A DNA stretch of 64,000 nt from Clostridiales bacterium GWF2_38_85 (GTDB taxonomy: Bacteria; Bacillota; Clostridia; Oscillospirales; CAG-382). Every line of letters begins with the position of its first letter. Position 1 is the stretch's first letter. The position numbers and the translations under genes are program-made. A model generated the notes under the pieces. That model saw only the letters and a list, made by a program, of their open reading frames with translations, had not been told where the DNA came from and did no database searches. The stretch covers positions 1 through 64,000 of the forward strand of contig MGOY01000030.1 in NCBI GenBank assembly GCA_001797275.1, given 5' to 3'. This document shows positions 49,880 to 59,982 of the stretch, one piece after another.

Positions 49880-51644
49880 TTTTTATAATCCTCTCAATTA
49901 AAATACAGCTGTTTGATTTTATAATTACATAATTATCTTTATAAATTTTCTCAGTAATTAAATCGCTATAATACCCATCTAAATTTATAATTTCATCATT
50001 TTCTGACAGATTAACAACACAAATAAAATTTTTATTAATCTGATATGCGATACATTCCAGTCGTGTTTCAATGAAACTAATTGCACCGGATATTTTCTCG
50101 GTATTTCTTAGTTTACAAAGGGTCTTTGTCCATTCAAGAATATCGTTATCTTCTTTGCCCCAGGGATACGGTCTTCTGTTAAACGGATCACGGTAACCTT
50201 CCATACCAATCTCATCACCATAATATATGCAGGGCGTACCTTTCATTGTTAACAATAATAAAAATGCAAATTTTAATAAATTCTTTGCTTGTGATCTCTC
50301 ATTTAGTGTTAATTTGAGATTTGTTAATTCACTTCCCTTTATTCCTTCTCCGCTGATACCGCTTAAAATAGTTATAATTCGATTTGTGTCATGCGAGCCG
50401 AGAAAATTCAATGAATTATAAAGACAATGATCCGGATAATGCAATTCAAGAGTATTAATTGTATCAATCAGTTGTGTATTATTCTTGGTTAATATGAAAT
50501 TTATGATTCCTTCTCTAAGCGGATAATTTGTAACTCCATCCAATTCATTTCCCAGGAAATATTTCTTCCTGTTTCCATATGCGATTTTATTGGAAGCATC
50601 TTCCCATACTTCACCAATAATAACACCGTTATACTTCTTAACTGTTGAATTTATCTCTCCGAGAAGTTCATCTTCAAGTTCATCGGTAACATCGAGCCTT
50701 ATCCCCGTAATCCCCATATCAAAATACTTAGGAAGTACATTATTACAAATGAAATTTTTGAATGTTTCTGTCCTAACAGTTTTAGGAAGTATCTTTACTC
50801 CCCACCAGCAGTCGTACACATCAGGGTATTCTCTGAAGTTATACCATGAATAATATGGCGATTCTTGCGACTGATATGCTCCGAGTGATGAATATTTACC
50901 GTATTTGTTGAAGTAAACACTATCATCACCGGTGTGATTAAATGCACAGTCAAGAATGATTGATATATCTTTCTCTTTTGCTTTATCAATTAATTTCTTC
51001 AATGCTTTATCGCCGCCGAATCCCTCGTCAACCTTCATATAATCTCCGGTATCATACTTATGGTTAGAGTATGATTCAAATACCGGACTTAGATATATAC
51101 AACTGGTACCAAGAGATTTTATGTAATCGAGCTTCTCAATTATTCCATATATTGTACCACCAAAAAAGCTGTTATTTGGTATATAATCGCCAGGGTATTC
51201 ACCAAACTCAGGTTCAGTATTATACCAATCATCAAAATATACAGCATCAGTTCTTTTTGAAATGCATCCTCCGCGTGAGAAACGGTCAATAAAAATATGA
51301 TAGACAATACCGTTATTAATTGCTTTAACAATATTCAAATTATTATATATCAATATTAGTTCGTTGCATTGAAAAGTTTTTACCTCAGTATAAACATAAA
51401 ATTCGAAAAAATATAATCCAATACTTAACTCCTGTAAACTGACATCATAACAAATGAATTCTTTATCCAGATAACAGTCATTAGCTATTATAGTAAGTAG
51501 TTCTGTGTTATCATTTTTAAGTACACACTTTGCTGAAGTTGGGCAAATATCCCTATCCAATAAAAAAGTTAATGTGATATCTGATGTTACTGAAAAAGCT
51601 AACTTTTTGTTTTTTAATATTAATTTATTGTTTTTAAATTCCAT
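49872..51644 (-). CDS. GH13 alpha-amylase-family hydrolase (neopullulanase/cyclomaltodextrinase-like)
   Basis: This cytosolic 590-residue enzyme acts on alpha-glucans. An N-terminal beta-sandwich (~1-115) precedes the GH13 barrel. Catalytic motifs are the nucleophile Asp in GIRLDV, acid/base Glu in IIGEVWED, and the third acid in LGSHDTNRI. FIDRFSRGG and DCAFNHTGDD (region I) are also present, with a short C-terminal domain. No signal peptide is visible, so it likely processes glycogen or maltodextrin inside the cell. It overlaps glgP by 25 nt and the acetyltransferase gene by 8 nt. Confidence 0.93.
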   Translation of the reverse strand: MEFKNNKLILKNKKLAFSVTSDITLTFLLDRDICPTSAKCVLKNDNTELLTIIANDCYLDKEFICYDVSLQELSIGLYFFEFYVYTEVKTFQCNELILIYNNLNIVKAINNGIVYHIFIDRFSRGGCISKRTDAVYFDDWYNTEPEFGEYPGDYIPNNSFFGGTIYGIIEKLDYIKSLGTSCIYLSPVFESYSNHKYDTGDYMKVDEGFGGDKALKKLIDKAKEKDISIILDCAFNHTGDDSVYFNKYGKYSSLGAYQSQESPYYSWYNFREYPDVYDCWWGVKILPKTVRTETFKNFICNNVLPKYFDMGITGIRLDVTDELEDELLGEINSTVKKYNGVIIGEVWEDASNKIAYGNRKKYFLGNELDGVTNYPLREGIINFILTKNNTQLIDTINTLELHYPDHCLYNSLNFLGSHDTNRIITILSGISGEGIKGSELTNLKLTLNERSQAKNLLKFAFLLLLTMKGTPCIYYGDEIGMEGYRDPFNRRPYPWGKEDNDILEWTKTLCKLRNTEKISGAISFIETRLECIAYQINKNFICVVNLSENDEIINLDGYYSDLITEKIYKDNYVIIKSNSCILIERIIKNE

Positions 51645-54031
51645 ATATTTTCTGAATACTCTCTAATGCTTCTGTCAGCTGCAAAGAATCCTGCTTTAGC
51701 GATATTTACAAGAGCCTTTTTAAACCATTCTGTATCATTTCTATATAATTGAAGCATTTCATTGTGCTTTACTGTGTAACTGCCAAAATCCGCAAGACAC
51801 ATATAGGGATCTGAAATACCGTTTGCAAATAACAAATAATTGGTTATACCAGAAAATGATTTTCCGTTAAAGCCTTTATTTAATTGTTCGATTATGCTTC
51901 TTAGTATTTGGTTTGAATTATAATATTTCAGAGACTCATATCCTTTGCTCCATAAATCTTCAACTTCATTTGTTTTCATTCCGAAAATAAATATATTCTC
52001 ATCTCCGACTGTGTCATGCATTTCAATATTAGCTCCATCATATGTGCCTAATGTTAATGCTCCGTTAATCATTAATTTCATATTGCCTGTACCGCTTGCT
52101 TCTTTGCCGGCAAGAGATATTTGTTCACTTATATCAGCTGTCGGAATAAGTTTTTCAGCTAATGTAACATTATAATTTTCAAGAAACACGACCTGTAGCT
52201 TCTTATTTATACTATTATCACCAGCAATATGCTTGCTTAGATTACAAATAAGATTGATAATTTCTTTTGCCATATAATAACCGGGGGCTGCTTTTGCACC
52301 GAAAATAAAGGTTTGAGGTATTATATCAAGTTCGGGATTTCCTTTTAATTTAATATATAATCCGATTATATTCAATACATTTAAAAGTTGTCTTTTATAC
52401 TCATGCATTCTTTTTACTTGTACATCAAAAATTGAATTGGGATTTAATCTTATATTATATGTTTTTAATACATAATCTGAAAATTTTTCTTTATTCGAGT
52501 TCTTGATTTTTTTTAATTCAGCATGAACGCTGGTGTCATCTTTAAATTTGAGAAGTTTCTCAAGCTCAGCAGGATTATTCCTATAACCTTCACCAATTCT
52601 GTTGTCAAGTAATTCAGCCAATAGAGGATTCGCATTACAAAGCCATCTTCTGTGCGCAATTCCATTTGTAACATTCGTAAAACGATCGGGATATGATATA
52701 TAAAAGTCCTCGAACACTTTCTCCTTTAATATTTCTGAATGTAGCTTTGAAACGCCGTTCACCATGTGAGAACCTACAATGCTAAGATTTGCCATCCTAA
52801 TTACATGGTTATCTATAATAGTCATGTTGCAAATACGTTCCGGAACATTTTGCTTGATGTCATTACATAATTTGTTATTAATCTCGACAATAATGGAATA
52901 AATTCTAGGAAGTTTTTGAGCGAATAAATCCTTATCCCAACACTCAAGAGCTTCCGGAAGCACGGTGTGATTGGTATAAGATATACAATTAATAACTGTA
53001 TTCCAAGCTTCATCCCATGTATATGAGTATTCATCAAGTAAAATACGCATCAACTCCGGTATACATAATGCCGGATGTGTATCATTGATATGGATTGCAA
53101 CCTTATCACTCAGATTTGATAAAGTACCGTAATAACGCAGATGATCAAAAATTATATTCTGAATTGAAGCGCTTACAAGCAGATATTGTTGCATAAGACG
53201 AAGTTGTTTTCCTTCAATATGATTATCCTCAGGATATAAAACTTTTGAAAGCAGTTGAGCATTCGTGCTTTCCTGTACTGCTTTTATATATTCACCCTGT
53301 GAGAAGGCTCTCATATTAAAATTGCGGGTATCCTGTGCTTTCCATAATCGAAGTACCGATACTGCTTTATTATCCGAACCGGATATCATCATATCATATG
53401 GAATAGCTTCGACTTCGTCTGCGTTTTCATATATTATCTCTAATTTGTTCTGATTCCATCTTTCACTAATCTGACCGCCGAATTTTACTGTGAATGATTT
53501 ATCAGTGCGTGGTACCAGCCAGCTTTCGCCTGATGGCAGCCACATATCAGGCATTTCAACCTGCGAGCAATCTACTATTTTTTGTTTAAACAACCCATAT
53601 TCATAAAATAAAGAAAATCCCATCGCTGGATATCCTAATGAGGATAGACTGTTAAGATAACATGCTGCAAGCCTACCGAGACCTCCGTTGCCTAACCCCG
53701 CATCATCTTCCATCGAATATATATTTTCAAGCTCAAAACCGAATTCGAGTAAAGCTCCTTTGTATTGATCTTCAAGATTAAGATTGCAGAGATTATTCTT
53801 CAAAGATCTCCCTAACAGAAATTCTATGCTCAGATAATATACTCTTTTCGCTCCCGCTTCTTTAATCTTGCGATTGAATTCTTTTCGACTTACAGACAGA
53901 ATATCTCTGACTGATATGACTGTTGCTTTATATACTTGATCTTTAGTAGCATCTTCATATGAAATTCCAAAAAATCTTGATAAATTACTTTGTATTATAG
54001 ATTTTATATATTCTTTATTTATATTATTCAT
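51620..54031 (-). CDS. glgP: Glycogen/starch phosphorylase
   Basis: It releases glucose-1-phosphate from glycogen. The 803-residue protein is of GT35 type. The PLP-binding Lys lies in EASGTGNMKLMINGAL, the phosphate/PLP region in GLGRLAACYLNSLSSLG, and HINDTHPALCIPELMRILLDE is diagnostic. It starts 26 nt after glgA and overlaps the GH13 gene. Synthesis and degradation enzymes thus share one operon. Confidence 0.97.
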   Translation of the reverse strand: MNNINKEYIKSIIQSNLSRFFGISYEDATKDQVYKATVISVRDILSVSRKEFNRKIKEAGAKRVYYLSIEFLLGRSLKNNLCNLNLEDQYKGALLEFGFELENIYSMEDDAGLGNGGLGRLAACYLNSLSSLGYPAMGFSLFYEYGLFKQKIVDCSQVEMPDMWLPSGESWLVPRTDKSFTVKFGGQISERWNQNKLEIIYENADEVEAIPYDMMISGSDNKAVSVLRLWKAQDTRNFNMRAFSQGEYIKAVQESTNAQLLSKVLYPEDNHIEGKQLRLMQQYLLVSASIQNIIFDHLRYYGTLSNLSDKVAIHINDTHPALCIPELMRILLDEYSYTWDEAWNTVINCISYTNHTVLPEALECWDKDLFAQKLPRIYSIIVEINNKLCNDIKQNVPERICNMTIIDNHVIRMANLSIVGSHMVNGVSKLHSEILKEKVFEDFYISYPDRFTNVTNGIAHRRWLCNANPLLAELLDNRIGEGYRNNPAELEKLLKFKDDTSVHAELKKIKNSNKEKFSDYVLKTYNIRLNPNSIFDVQVKRMHEYKRQLLNVLNIIGLYIKLKGNPELDIIPQTFIFGAKAAPGYYMAKEIINLICNLSKHIAGDNSINKKLQVVFLENYNVTLAEKLIPTADISEQISLAGKEASGTGNMKLMINGALTLGTYDGANIEMHDTVGDENIFIFGMKTNEVEDLWSKGYESLKYYNSNQILRSIIEQLNKGFNGKSFSGITNYLLFANGISDPYMCLADFGSYTVKHNEMLQLYRNDTEWFKKALVNIAKAGFFAADRSIREYSENIWNLKTIN

Positions 54032-54056
54032 TTATGGTTACCTTTACTTTGAATAT

Positions 54057-55481
54057 TCATGTTACCTCATCATATAACGAAAGATATTCTTTCGCACTCT
54101 TGTCCCATGAGAAGTCTGTGTTCATAACATCTTTAACGAATTCATTCCACACAACTTTATTCTTAAACTTCTCCAATGCCCGATATACTGCAGCCATCAT
54201 GTCGCTGCTTTCATATTCATTGAATGAAAATCCATTAATTCCTTCATGGATTGTATCATGTAATCCACCGACACTTCTGACAACCGGAACAGTTCCATAT
54301 CGCGATGCAATCATCTGAGAAAGACCGCAAGGCTCGCTTTGAGACGGCATCAAGAATATATCTGAAGCTGCATATATTTTCTTTGACATATCTCTATTAA
54401 ACATCAGTAATATCGATACTTTTGATGGATAATGCTCCTTCAGTTGTGTAAAGAACGCTTCATAATGAAAATCACCGGTTCCAAGTAAAACAAATTGAAT
54501 ATTATTTGAAAGCAATTCATCTGCAGCATGAGAAATCAGATCAACTCCTTTATGAGATGCAAGTCTGGTTATCATTGCAATCATAGGAATATCCGGATCT
54601 TCAGGTAACCCGAGCATTTTTTGAAGCTGTATTTTATTTTGTTTTTTCATCGACACTAATTTTGGATCGTAATTATTAAATAATTCTGAATCGGTTTTAG
54701 GATTATAATAATCCATATCAATACCGTTTATTATTCCTCTGATCTTGCCCTTGAATAAATCGAGTACATTATGAAGTCCTGCAGAAAAAGACTGTCTCAA
54801 AATCTCATTTGCATAAGTTGGAGATACGGTTGTAAGCATATCGCAGCTCACTATTGCTCCTTTCATAAGATTAATTGCACCATTATAATCAACAGTCTGT
54901 CTATCATTTTCTGTCAAATCAAAAATGTCTCCCAGAATATCAAATCCGTAAACACCCTGATATTCGATATTGTGAATTGTGAAAACAGTTTTAATATTTC
55001 GGTATTCTCCCCTGTTCGCATATTGGCCTTTCAGATAAATTACAGTCAGTGCACTTTGCCAGTCATGCGCATGTAATATGTCCGGTATAAAATCAATTTT
55101 AGGTAATAATTCGACAACTGCTTTACAAAAGAAAGCGAATCTTTCACCATCATCAAAGCTGCCATATAAGAATCTGCGATTAAAGTAATGTTCATTATCA
55201 ATGAAATAGAATTTGACTCCTTCCCTCTCAATCATATAAACTGCAGCATATTGATTACGCCATGAAAGAGCAATTGTCGTTTCGCATATTTTTATCATCT
55301 GTTCACGATATTTAGGTTCGAGTGTTTTGTAAAGCGGAATAATAACACGAATGTCAAGTGATTCTTTCTGTAACCTTTTTAAAGCAAGCGGCAAGGAACC
55401 GATTACATCTCCTAATCCTCCAGTTGATGCAAACGGTAATGCTTCAGACGCAACAAATAAAATTTTTTTTACATTTGCCAT
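54057..55481 (-). CDS. glgA: Glycogen synthase GlgA
   Basis: A GT5 ADP-glucose-dependent glycogen synthase, 474 residues from ATG 55481. The start is KKILFVASEALPFASTGGLGDVIGSLP, with the ADP-Glc binding KTGGL-type loop as STGGLGDV. The second domain has MITRLASHKGVDLI and PSQSEPCGLSQMIASRYG. GGAG lies 8 nt upstream of ATG 55481. A longer frame from 55499 lacks this. It lies downstream of glgD. Confidence 0.97.
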   Translation of the reverse strand: MANVKKILFVASEALPFASTGGLGDVIGSLPLALKRLQKESLDIRVIIPLYKTLEPKYREQMIKICETTIALSWRNQYAAVYMIEREGVKFYFIDNEHYFNRRFLYGSFDDGERFAFFCKAVVELLPKIDFIPDILHAHDWQSALTVIYLKGQYANRGEYRNIKTVFTIHNIEYQGVYGFDILGDIFDLTENDRQTVDYNGAINLMKGAIVSCDMLTTVSPTYANEILRQSFSAGLHNVLDLFKGKIRGIINGIDMDYYNPKTDSELFNNYDPKLVSMKKQNKIQLQKMLGLPEDPDIPMIAMITRLASHKGVDLISHAADELLSNNIQFVLLGTGDFHYEAFFTQLKEHYPSKVSILLMFNRDMSKKIYAASDIFLMPSQSEPCGLSQMIASRYGTVPVVRSVGGLHDTIHEGINGFSFNEYESSDMMAAVYRALEKFKNKVVWNEFVKDVMNTDFSWDKSAKEYLSLYDEVT

Positions 55482-55507
55482 TTGTTCTACTCCTTTCAAA
55501 ATATCAA

Positions 55508-56635
55508 TTAAACTATCCCATTTTTACCGATAACAAAAGGTAATGTTTCATGTCCTGATAGGATCCTTCCGTCTCTGATAACAACATTCTTATCTGTTAT
55601 TATGCAATTTAAATCTACATTATCACCGCATAAAGTGTCTTGCATTAAAATTGAATTTTTTATATATGCATTTTTATTTACTTTGACACCTCTAAAAAGG
55701 ATTGAATTCTCAACTATCCCTTCGATTATACATCCGTCTGCGATCAGTGAATTTGATACCTTTGCTGTTTGGGTATACTGTGCTGGCGGTGAATTACGTA
55801 CTTTAGTATAAATCGGACGATTCTTAACTCTGAACAACTCTGTTCTGACTTCCGAATTCAATAAATCCATACTGTGCCTGAAATAATCTTTTATAGATGA
55901 TATTCGTGCAAAATATCCTTTGTATTTATAAACACGATATCTTTCCTTTTTAATATTTTTTTGTAAAATATCAAATGAAAGATGTGAATGATTGTGAACT
56001 ATGGAATCTGAAATTACTTTTAATAGATAGCTTCTTGTAAATACACAAATATTGAGATTTATATCTTTATATCCACTTTCAAAAAATGGAGCTGTCAGTA
56101 TATCGGTTATCCTACCATTCTCGTCAGATTCTATTATTTCAGTATCATCCATTGTATTCTTAACGATATACACCTGTTTTACTGCTATTGTCAAATTGCT
56201 TTTTATCTCTATATGATATTCAATTATATCTCGTAAATCAATATTGCATACAACATCACAATCGCATAAAACAACATAATCATCGGTTAATGATTGAAGA
56301 TAAGTATAAATGCCCTTTAGTGCTTCGAGACGGGTTGTATATAATTTATGTTCACCAGCATATGCGGTTATAAATGGGGGTAATATTTTAATACCTCCAG
56401 AACGGCGTGATAAATCCCAGTCCTTACCTGTCCCAATATGATCCATTAAAGACTGATAATTATAATGCGTTATTACACCCACATTGTATATCTCGGAATT
56501 TACCATATTAGAAAGTGCAAAATCAATAAATCTGTACCTGCATCCAAACGGAACAGATGCCATTGTACGCATTCGTGTAAGTTCTGAGATATTTTCATCA
56601 TGTATATTGGAAAATATAATACCTGCTGTTGACAT
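55508..56635 (-). CDS. glgD: GlgD subunit of ADP-glucose pyrophosphorylase
   Basis: This 375-residue GlgC homologue lacks catalytic motifs: the N-terminal GGxGxRL loop is absent and the start is AGIIFSNIHDENISELTRMRTMASVPFG. It retains the C-terminal left-handed beta-helix (SLIADGCIIEGIVENSILFRGV). GlgD is the regulatory partner of GlgC in Firmicutes. It lies 5 nt from glgC. Confidence 0.95.
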   Translation of the reverse strand: MSTAGIIFSNIHDENISELTRMRTMASVPFGCRYRFIDFALSNMVNSEIYNVGVITHYNYQSLMDHIGTGKDWDLSRRSGGIKILPPFITAYAGEHKLYTTRLEALKGIYTYLQSLTDDYVVLCDCDVVCNIDLRDIIEYHIEIKSNLTIAVKQVYIVKNTMDDTEIIESDENGRITDILTAPFFESGYKDINLNICVFTRSYLLKVISDSIVHNHSHLSFDILQKNIKKERYRVYKYKGYFARISSIKDYFRHSMDLLNSEVRTELFRVKNRPIYTKVRNSPPAQYTQTAKVSNSLIADGCIIEGIVENSILFRGVKVNKNAYIKNSILMQDTLCGDNVDLNCIITDKNVVIRDGRILSGHETLPFVIGKNGIV

Positions 56636-56640
56636 AATGG

Positions 56641-57852
56641 TTACTCCTTTGCTCCGGTATTTTTCGAAATATATTTACTGTCTACCATAACATCAGAAGG
56701 TATTTTCATATTGCTCGGTATTATCAAGTGGTTCTCAATAAGGGTTATGCCTGAAGAAGATTCTTTCTCTTCTCCGATTATAGTATTTGATCCTACTACG
56801 GTATTACTGTCAATTATTGAATAATTAATAACCACGTTTTTATTAATTATACAATTCCTCATAATAACCGAATCTTTTATTACTGCTCCCGAATCAACAA
56901 ACACACCTTCTGATATTACCGAATTTATTACTGTTCCTTTAATCTCACAACCCTCGGTTATAATCGAATTTTGTATAACTGCATCAAACCCAACATAATG
57001 TGGCGGATCAGCATAATTCCTTGATGAAATTCGTGATCTGGAGTCATGAAGATTGAACTCAGGTTTATCTCCAAGTAAATCCATATTTGCTTCCCAAAGA
57101 CTTTCTATTGTCCCGACATCCTTCCAATAACCTTCAAACTTATAAGCAAACATTCTTTCACCTGAATTGAACATTGCAGGTATTACATCTTTCCCGAAAT
57201 CCTTTGATGAGTTTTCATTTTCTTCGTCCATTATAAGATATTTTTTTAGTTTTTCTTTTGAAAATATATAAACACCCATTGAAGCCATTGTTGACTTTGG
57301 ATTTTTAGGCTTTTCCTGGAATTCGCTTATTGACATATCTGGTCGCAGTGATAATATTCCAAAGCGTGATGCTTCTTCTTGCGGTACTTTAATTACTGCA
57401 ATAGTACAATCAGAGTTGTTCTTTATATGAAAATCAAGCATAGCACGGTAATCCATTTTATATATATGGTCTCCAGATAGGACAAGAACATATTCCGGAT
57501 CGTATTTGTCAATGAAATTTAAATTCTGATATATTGCATTTGCAGTTCCCTTATACCAGTCAGCTTTTTTAGATGCCTGATATGGCTGCAATATCATAAC
57601 ACCGCCATATGTGCGGTCAAGATCCCACGGTTGACCATTTCCTATATACTCATTAAGCATTAACGGCTGATATTGTGTCATAACACCAACAGTATCAATA
57701 CCTGAGTTTATACAATTAGAAAGCGGAAAATCAATTATTTTATATTTGCCTCCAAAAGAAACTGCCGGTTTTGCAATCTGCTGTGTAAGTAAATATAATC
57801 TGCTGCCCTGTCCACCGGCAAGCAACATTGCGATACATTCTTTATTTCTCAT
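56641..57852 (-). CDS. glgC: Glucose-1-phosphate adenylyltransferase GlgC
   Basis: It makes ADP-glucose, the committed step of glycogen synthesis. The 403-residue length is typical. The nucleotide loop [12 protein letters not shown], the catalytic region [23 protein letters not shown] and [15 protein letters not shown] are intact, followed by a beta-helix C-terminus. GGAAGGGA precedes the ATG. It lies 18 nt after glgB. Confidence 0.97.
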   Translation of the reverse strand: MRNKECIAMLLAGGQGSRLYLLTQQIAKPAVSFGGKYKIIDFPLSNCINSGIDTVGVMTQYQPLMLNEYIGNGQPWDLDRTYGGVMILQPYQASKKADWYKGTANAIYQNLNFIDKYDPEYVLVLSGDHIYKMDYRAMLDFHIKNNSDCTIAVIKVPQEEASRFGILSLRPDMSISEFQEKPKNPKSTMASMGVYIFSKEKLKKYLIMDEENENSSKDFGKDVIPAMFNSGERMFAYKFEGYWKDVGTIESLWEANMDLLGDKPEFNLHDSRSRISSRNYADPPHYVGFDAVIQNSIITEGCEIKGTVINSVISEGVFVDSGAVIKDSVIMRNCIINKNVVINYSIIDSNTVVGSNTIIGEEKESSSGITLIENHLIIPSNMKIPSDVMVDSKYISKNTGAKE

Positions 57853-57870
57853 CTTATTTCCCTTCCTTTT

Positions 57871-59751
57871 TCATTTTAACATCAATATACTGATCCCCAA
57901 TGGTGGTAATCTCAAATGAATTTTATATTCTGAATCAACTTTATTTGATATTAGAATTCCGGGATTAATTACACCGCTGCCACCGTATTTAACATCATCA
58001 CTGTTGAATATTTCAATATAAGCACCGTTTATATCTACAGGCAAAATAAAGTTTTCACTTACATTCGGTGTGAAATTTATTATAACAATAGCAGGCAGCT
58101 TCTTTTTATCCAATCTTTCATATGCAATAACACTATGCTTACTGTCGTTGACAATAAGCCATTTGAAACCGTTCCAGCTCGAATCACATTCCCAGAATTG
58201 ATTATGCTTCAGGTATAATCTATTCAAATCCTTTGTATAATTTAAAAGCTTTTTATGCATCTCAAAGTCAAGCATAAACCATTCGAGTGAATTACTGTAA
58301 TCCCATTCTCTGAACTGTCCGTATTCACTCCCCATAAATAAAAGCTTTTTTCCAGGATGAGTCATCATATAACCAAGAAATGCCCTCATTGTTGCGAATT
58401 TCTGCCAGTAGTCACCGTTCATTTTATCGATTAAAGATTTTTTACCATGAACAACCTCATCGTGTGAAATCGGGAGAATGTAATTTTCATTAAAAGAATA
58501 CACCATTGAAAATGTCAGCTTGTTATGATTATATTTTCGATTAGTAAACTCTTCTGATATATATGAGAGGGTGTCATTCATCCATCCCATATCCCATTTA
58601 TAATGAAACCCAAGTCCGCCATCTTTAATAGGTTTAGTTATACTGCTCCAGTCTGTTGATTCTTCCGCTATCATTATAACATCCGGATAATTAGTTGAAA
58701 CAGCTTCATTTAGCTTTCTGAAAAATGCAACAGCTTGTTGATTTATATTCGTGCCATCCGGATTAGGATTCCACTCTCCGGGCATTCTGTCATAATCAAG
58801 ATAAAGCATTGATGCAACTGCATCAACTCTGATTCCATCAATATGATACTTTTCCATCCAAAATAATGCATTTGAAATCAAAAATGACTGTACTTCGTTG
58901 CGGCCAACATCAAAAAAACGTGTACCCCAACCTTTATGTTCCATTCTATCCTGACCTTGATATTCATATAAAGGAGTTCCATCAAATTCATACAGTCCGT
59001 GTTCATCCTTCGGAAAATGCGCTGGTACCCAGTCCAATATTACACCGATGCCAACACTGTGCATTTTATTGATAAAGTACATAAAGTCCTGTGGCTTTCC
59101 GAACCTTGAGGTCGAAGCATAATACGAACATACCTGATAACCCCATGAGCCGTCATATGGATGCTCAGCGACAGGCAAGAGTTCAATATGGGTATATCCC
59201 ATCTCTAATATATAAGGACATAAACGATCCGCAAGCTGCCTGTATGTAAGATTACTACCAACGTTATTACGTTGCCATGAACCTAAATGAACTTCATAAA
59301 TATTCATTGGTTTCGGTATTGATATATGCTGTGACAGATATTCTGATAAACTTTTTCTTCTTTTTAAATATTTTGAATCGGACCATTCGAAACCCGACAA
59401 GTCATTTATTATAGAAGCGGTTTTACCTGCAGTTTCTGACATGAAAGCATATGGATCTGATTTATATACATATTTATTTTCACTTTTTATTATATATTTG
59501 TATAGCGAGCCTTCACCGAATTCAAAATTACTCAGTATAATGTACCATATCCCAGATTCGGTTTCTTTTGTCATTATTAGAGAATTGGACCAGTTATTAA
59601 AATCGCCTGTTAAAAATACTTCTGTAGCATTTGGCGCCCATACTCTGAATAAATATTCTGAATTATTACATTTGTGTGCACCCATATACTCATAGGTATG
59701 AAAATTTATTCCTTGATGAAACAAAAAGGCAGCGTAATTATCTGAAATCAA
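57871..59751 (-). CDS. glgB: 1,4-alpha-glucan branching enzyme GlgB
   Basis: A GH13 branching enzyme of 626 residues. The N-terminal CBM48 domain (~20-110, FRVWAPNATEVFLTGDFNNWS) precedes a barrel with VDAVASMLYLDY (nucleophile Asp), MIAEESTDW (acid/base Glu) and PISHDEVVHGK. It opens the glycogen operon. The start codon is TTG with GGGAGG 9 nt upstream, and a TTGCAA-17-TATAAT promoter lies 42 nt before it. Confidence 0.96.
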   Translation of the reverse strand: MISDNYAAFLFHQGINFHTYEYMGAHKCNNSEYLFRVWAPNATEVFLTGDFNNWSNSLIMTKETESGIWYIILSNFEFGEGSLYKYIIKSENKYVYKSDPYAFMSETAGKTASIINDLSGFEWSDSKYLKRRKSLSEYLSQHISIPKPMNIYEVHLGSWQRNNVGSNLTYRQLADRLCPYILEMGYTHIELLPVAEHPYDGSWGYQVCSYYASTSRFGKPQDFMYFINKMHSVGIGVILDWVPAHFPKDEHGLYEFDGTPLYEYQGQDRMEHKGWGTRFFDVGRNEVQSFLISNALFWMEKYHIDGIRVDAVASMLYLDYDRMPGEWNPNPDGTNINQQAVAFFRKLNEAVSTNYPDVIMIAEESTDWSSITKPIKDGGLGFHYKWDMGWMNDTLSYISEEFTNRKYNHNKLTFSMVYSFNENYILPISHDEVVHGKKSLIDKMNGDYWQKFATMRAFLGYMMTHPGKKLLFMGSEYGQFREWDYSNSLEWFMLDFEMHKKLLNYTKDLNRLYLKHNQFWECDSSWNGFKWLIVNDSKHSVIAYERLDKKKLPAIVIINFTPNVSENFILPVDINGAYIEIFNSDDVKYGGSGVINPGILISNKVDSEYKIHLRLPPLGISILMLK

Positions 59752-59792
59752 TTCACGCAGCCTCCCTTACCAATTTGTATTTTATTAATCTA

Positions 59793-59821
59793 ATTATATC
59801 TTATGGTTTATAAAATTGCAA
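59793..59821 (-). promoter_or_regulatory. Promoter of the glycogen operon
   Basis: On the minus strand TTGCAA (59816-59821), 17 nt, TATAAT (59793-59798). Confidence 0.75.
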
Positions 59822-59864
59822 GAGTAAATAAGAAAAAAATTAACATTTAACATTCGTATTACAG

Positions 59865-59893
59865 TTGAACAGAATGTATAATTATGCTATCAT
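59865..59893 (+). promoter_or_regulatory. Promoter of the WG-repeat gene
   Basis: TTGAAC (59865-59870), 17 nt, TATCAT (59888-59893), 90 nt before the start at 59983. Confidence 0.45.
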
Positions 59894-59982
59894 AAATAAA
59901 GAGTATTTATGCAGAATACAATATGGATTTTCTTGATAATAAAGTAAAAAATAAAGAAATATAAAATCCCGGGAGTTATTCT

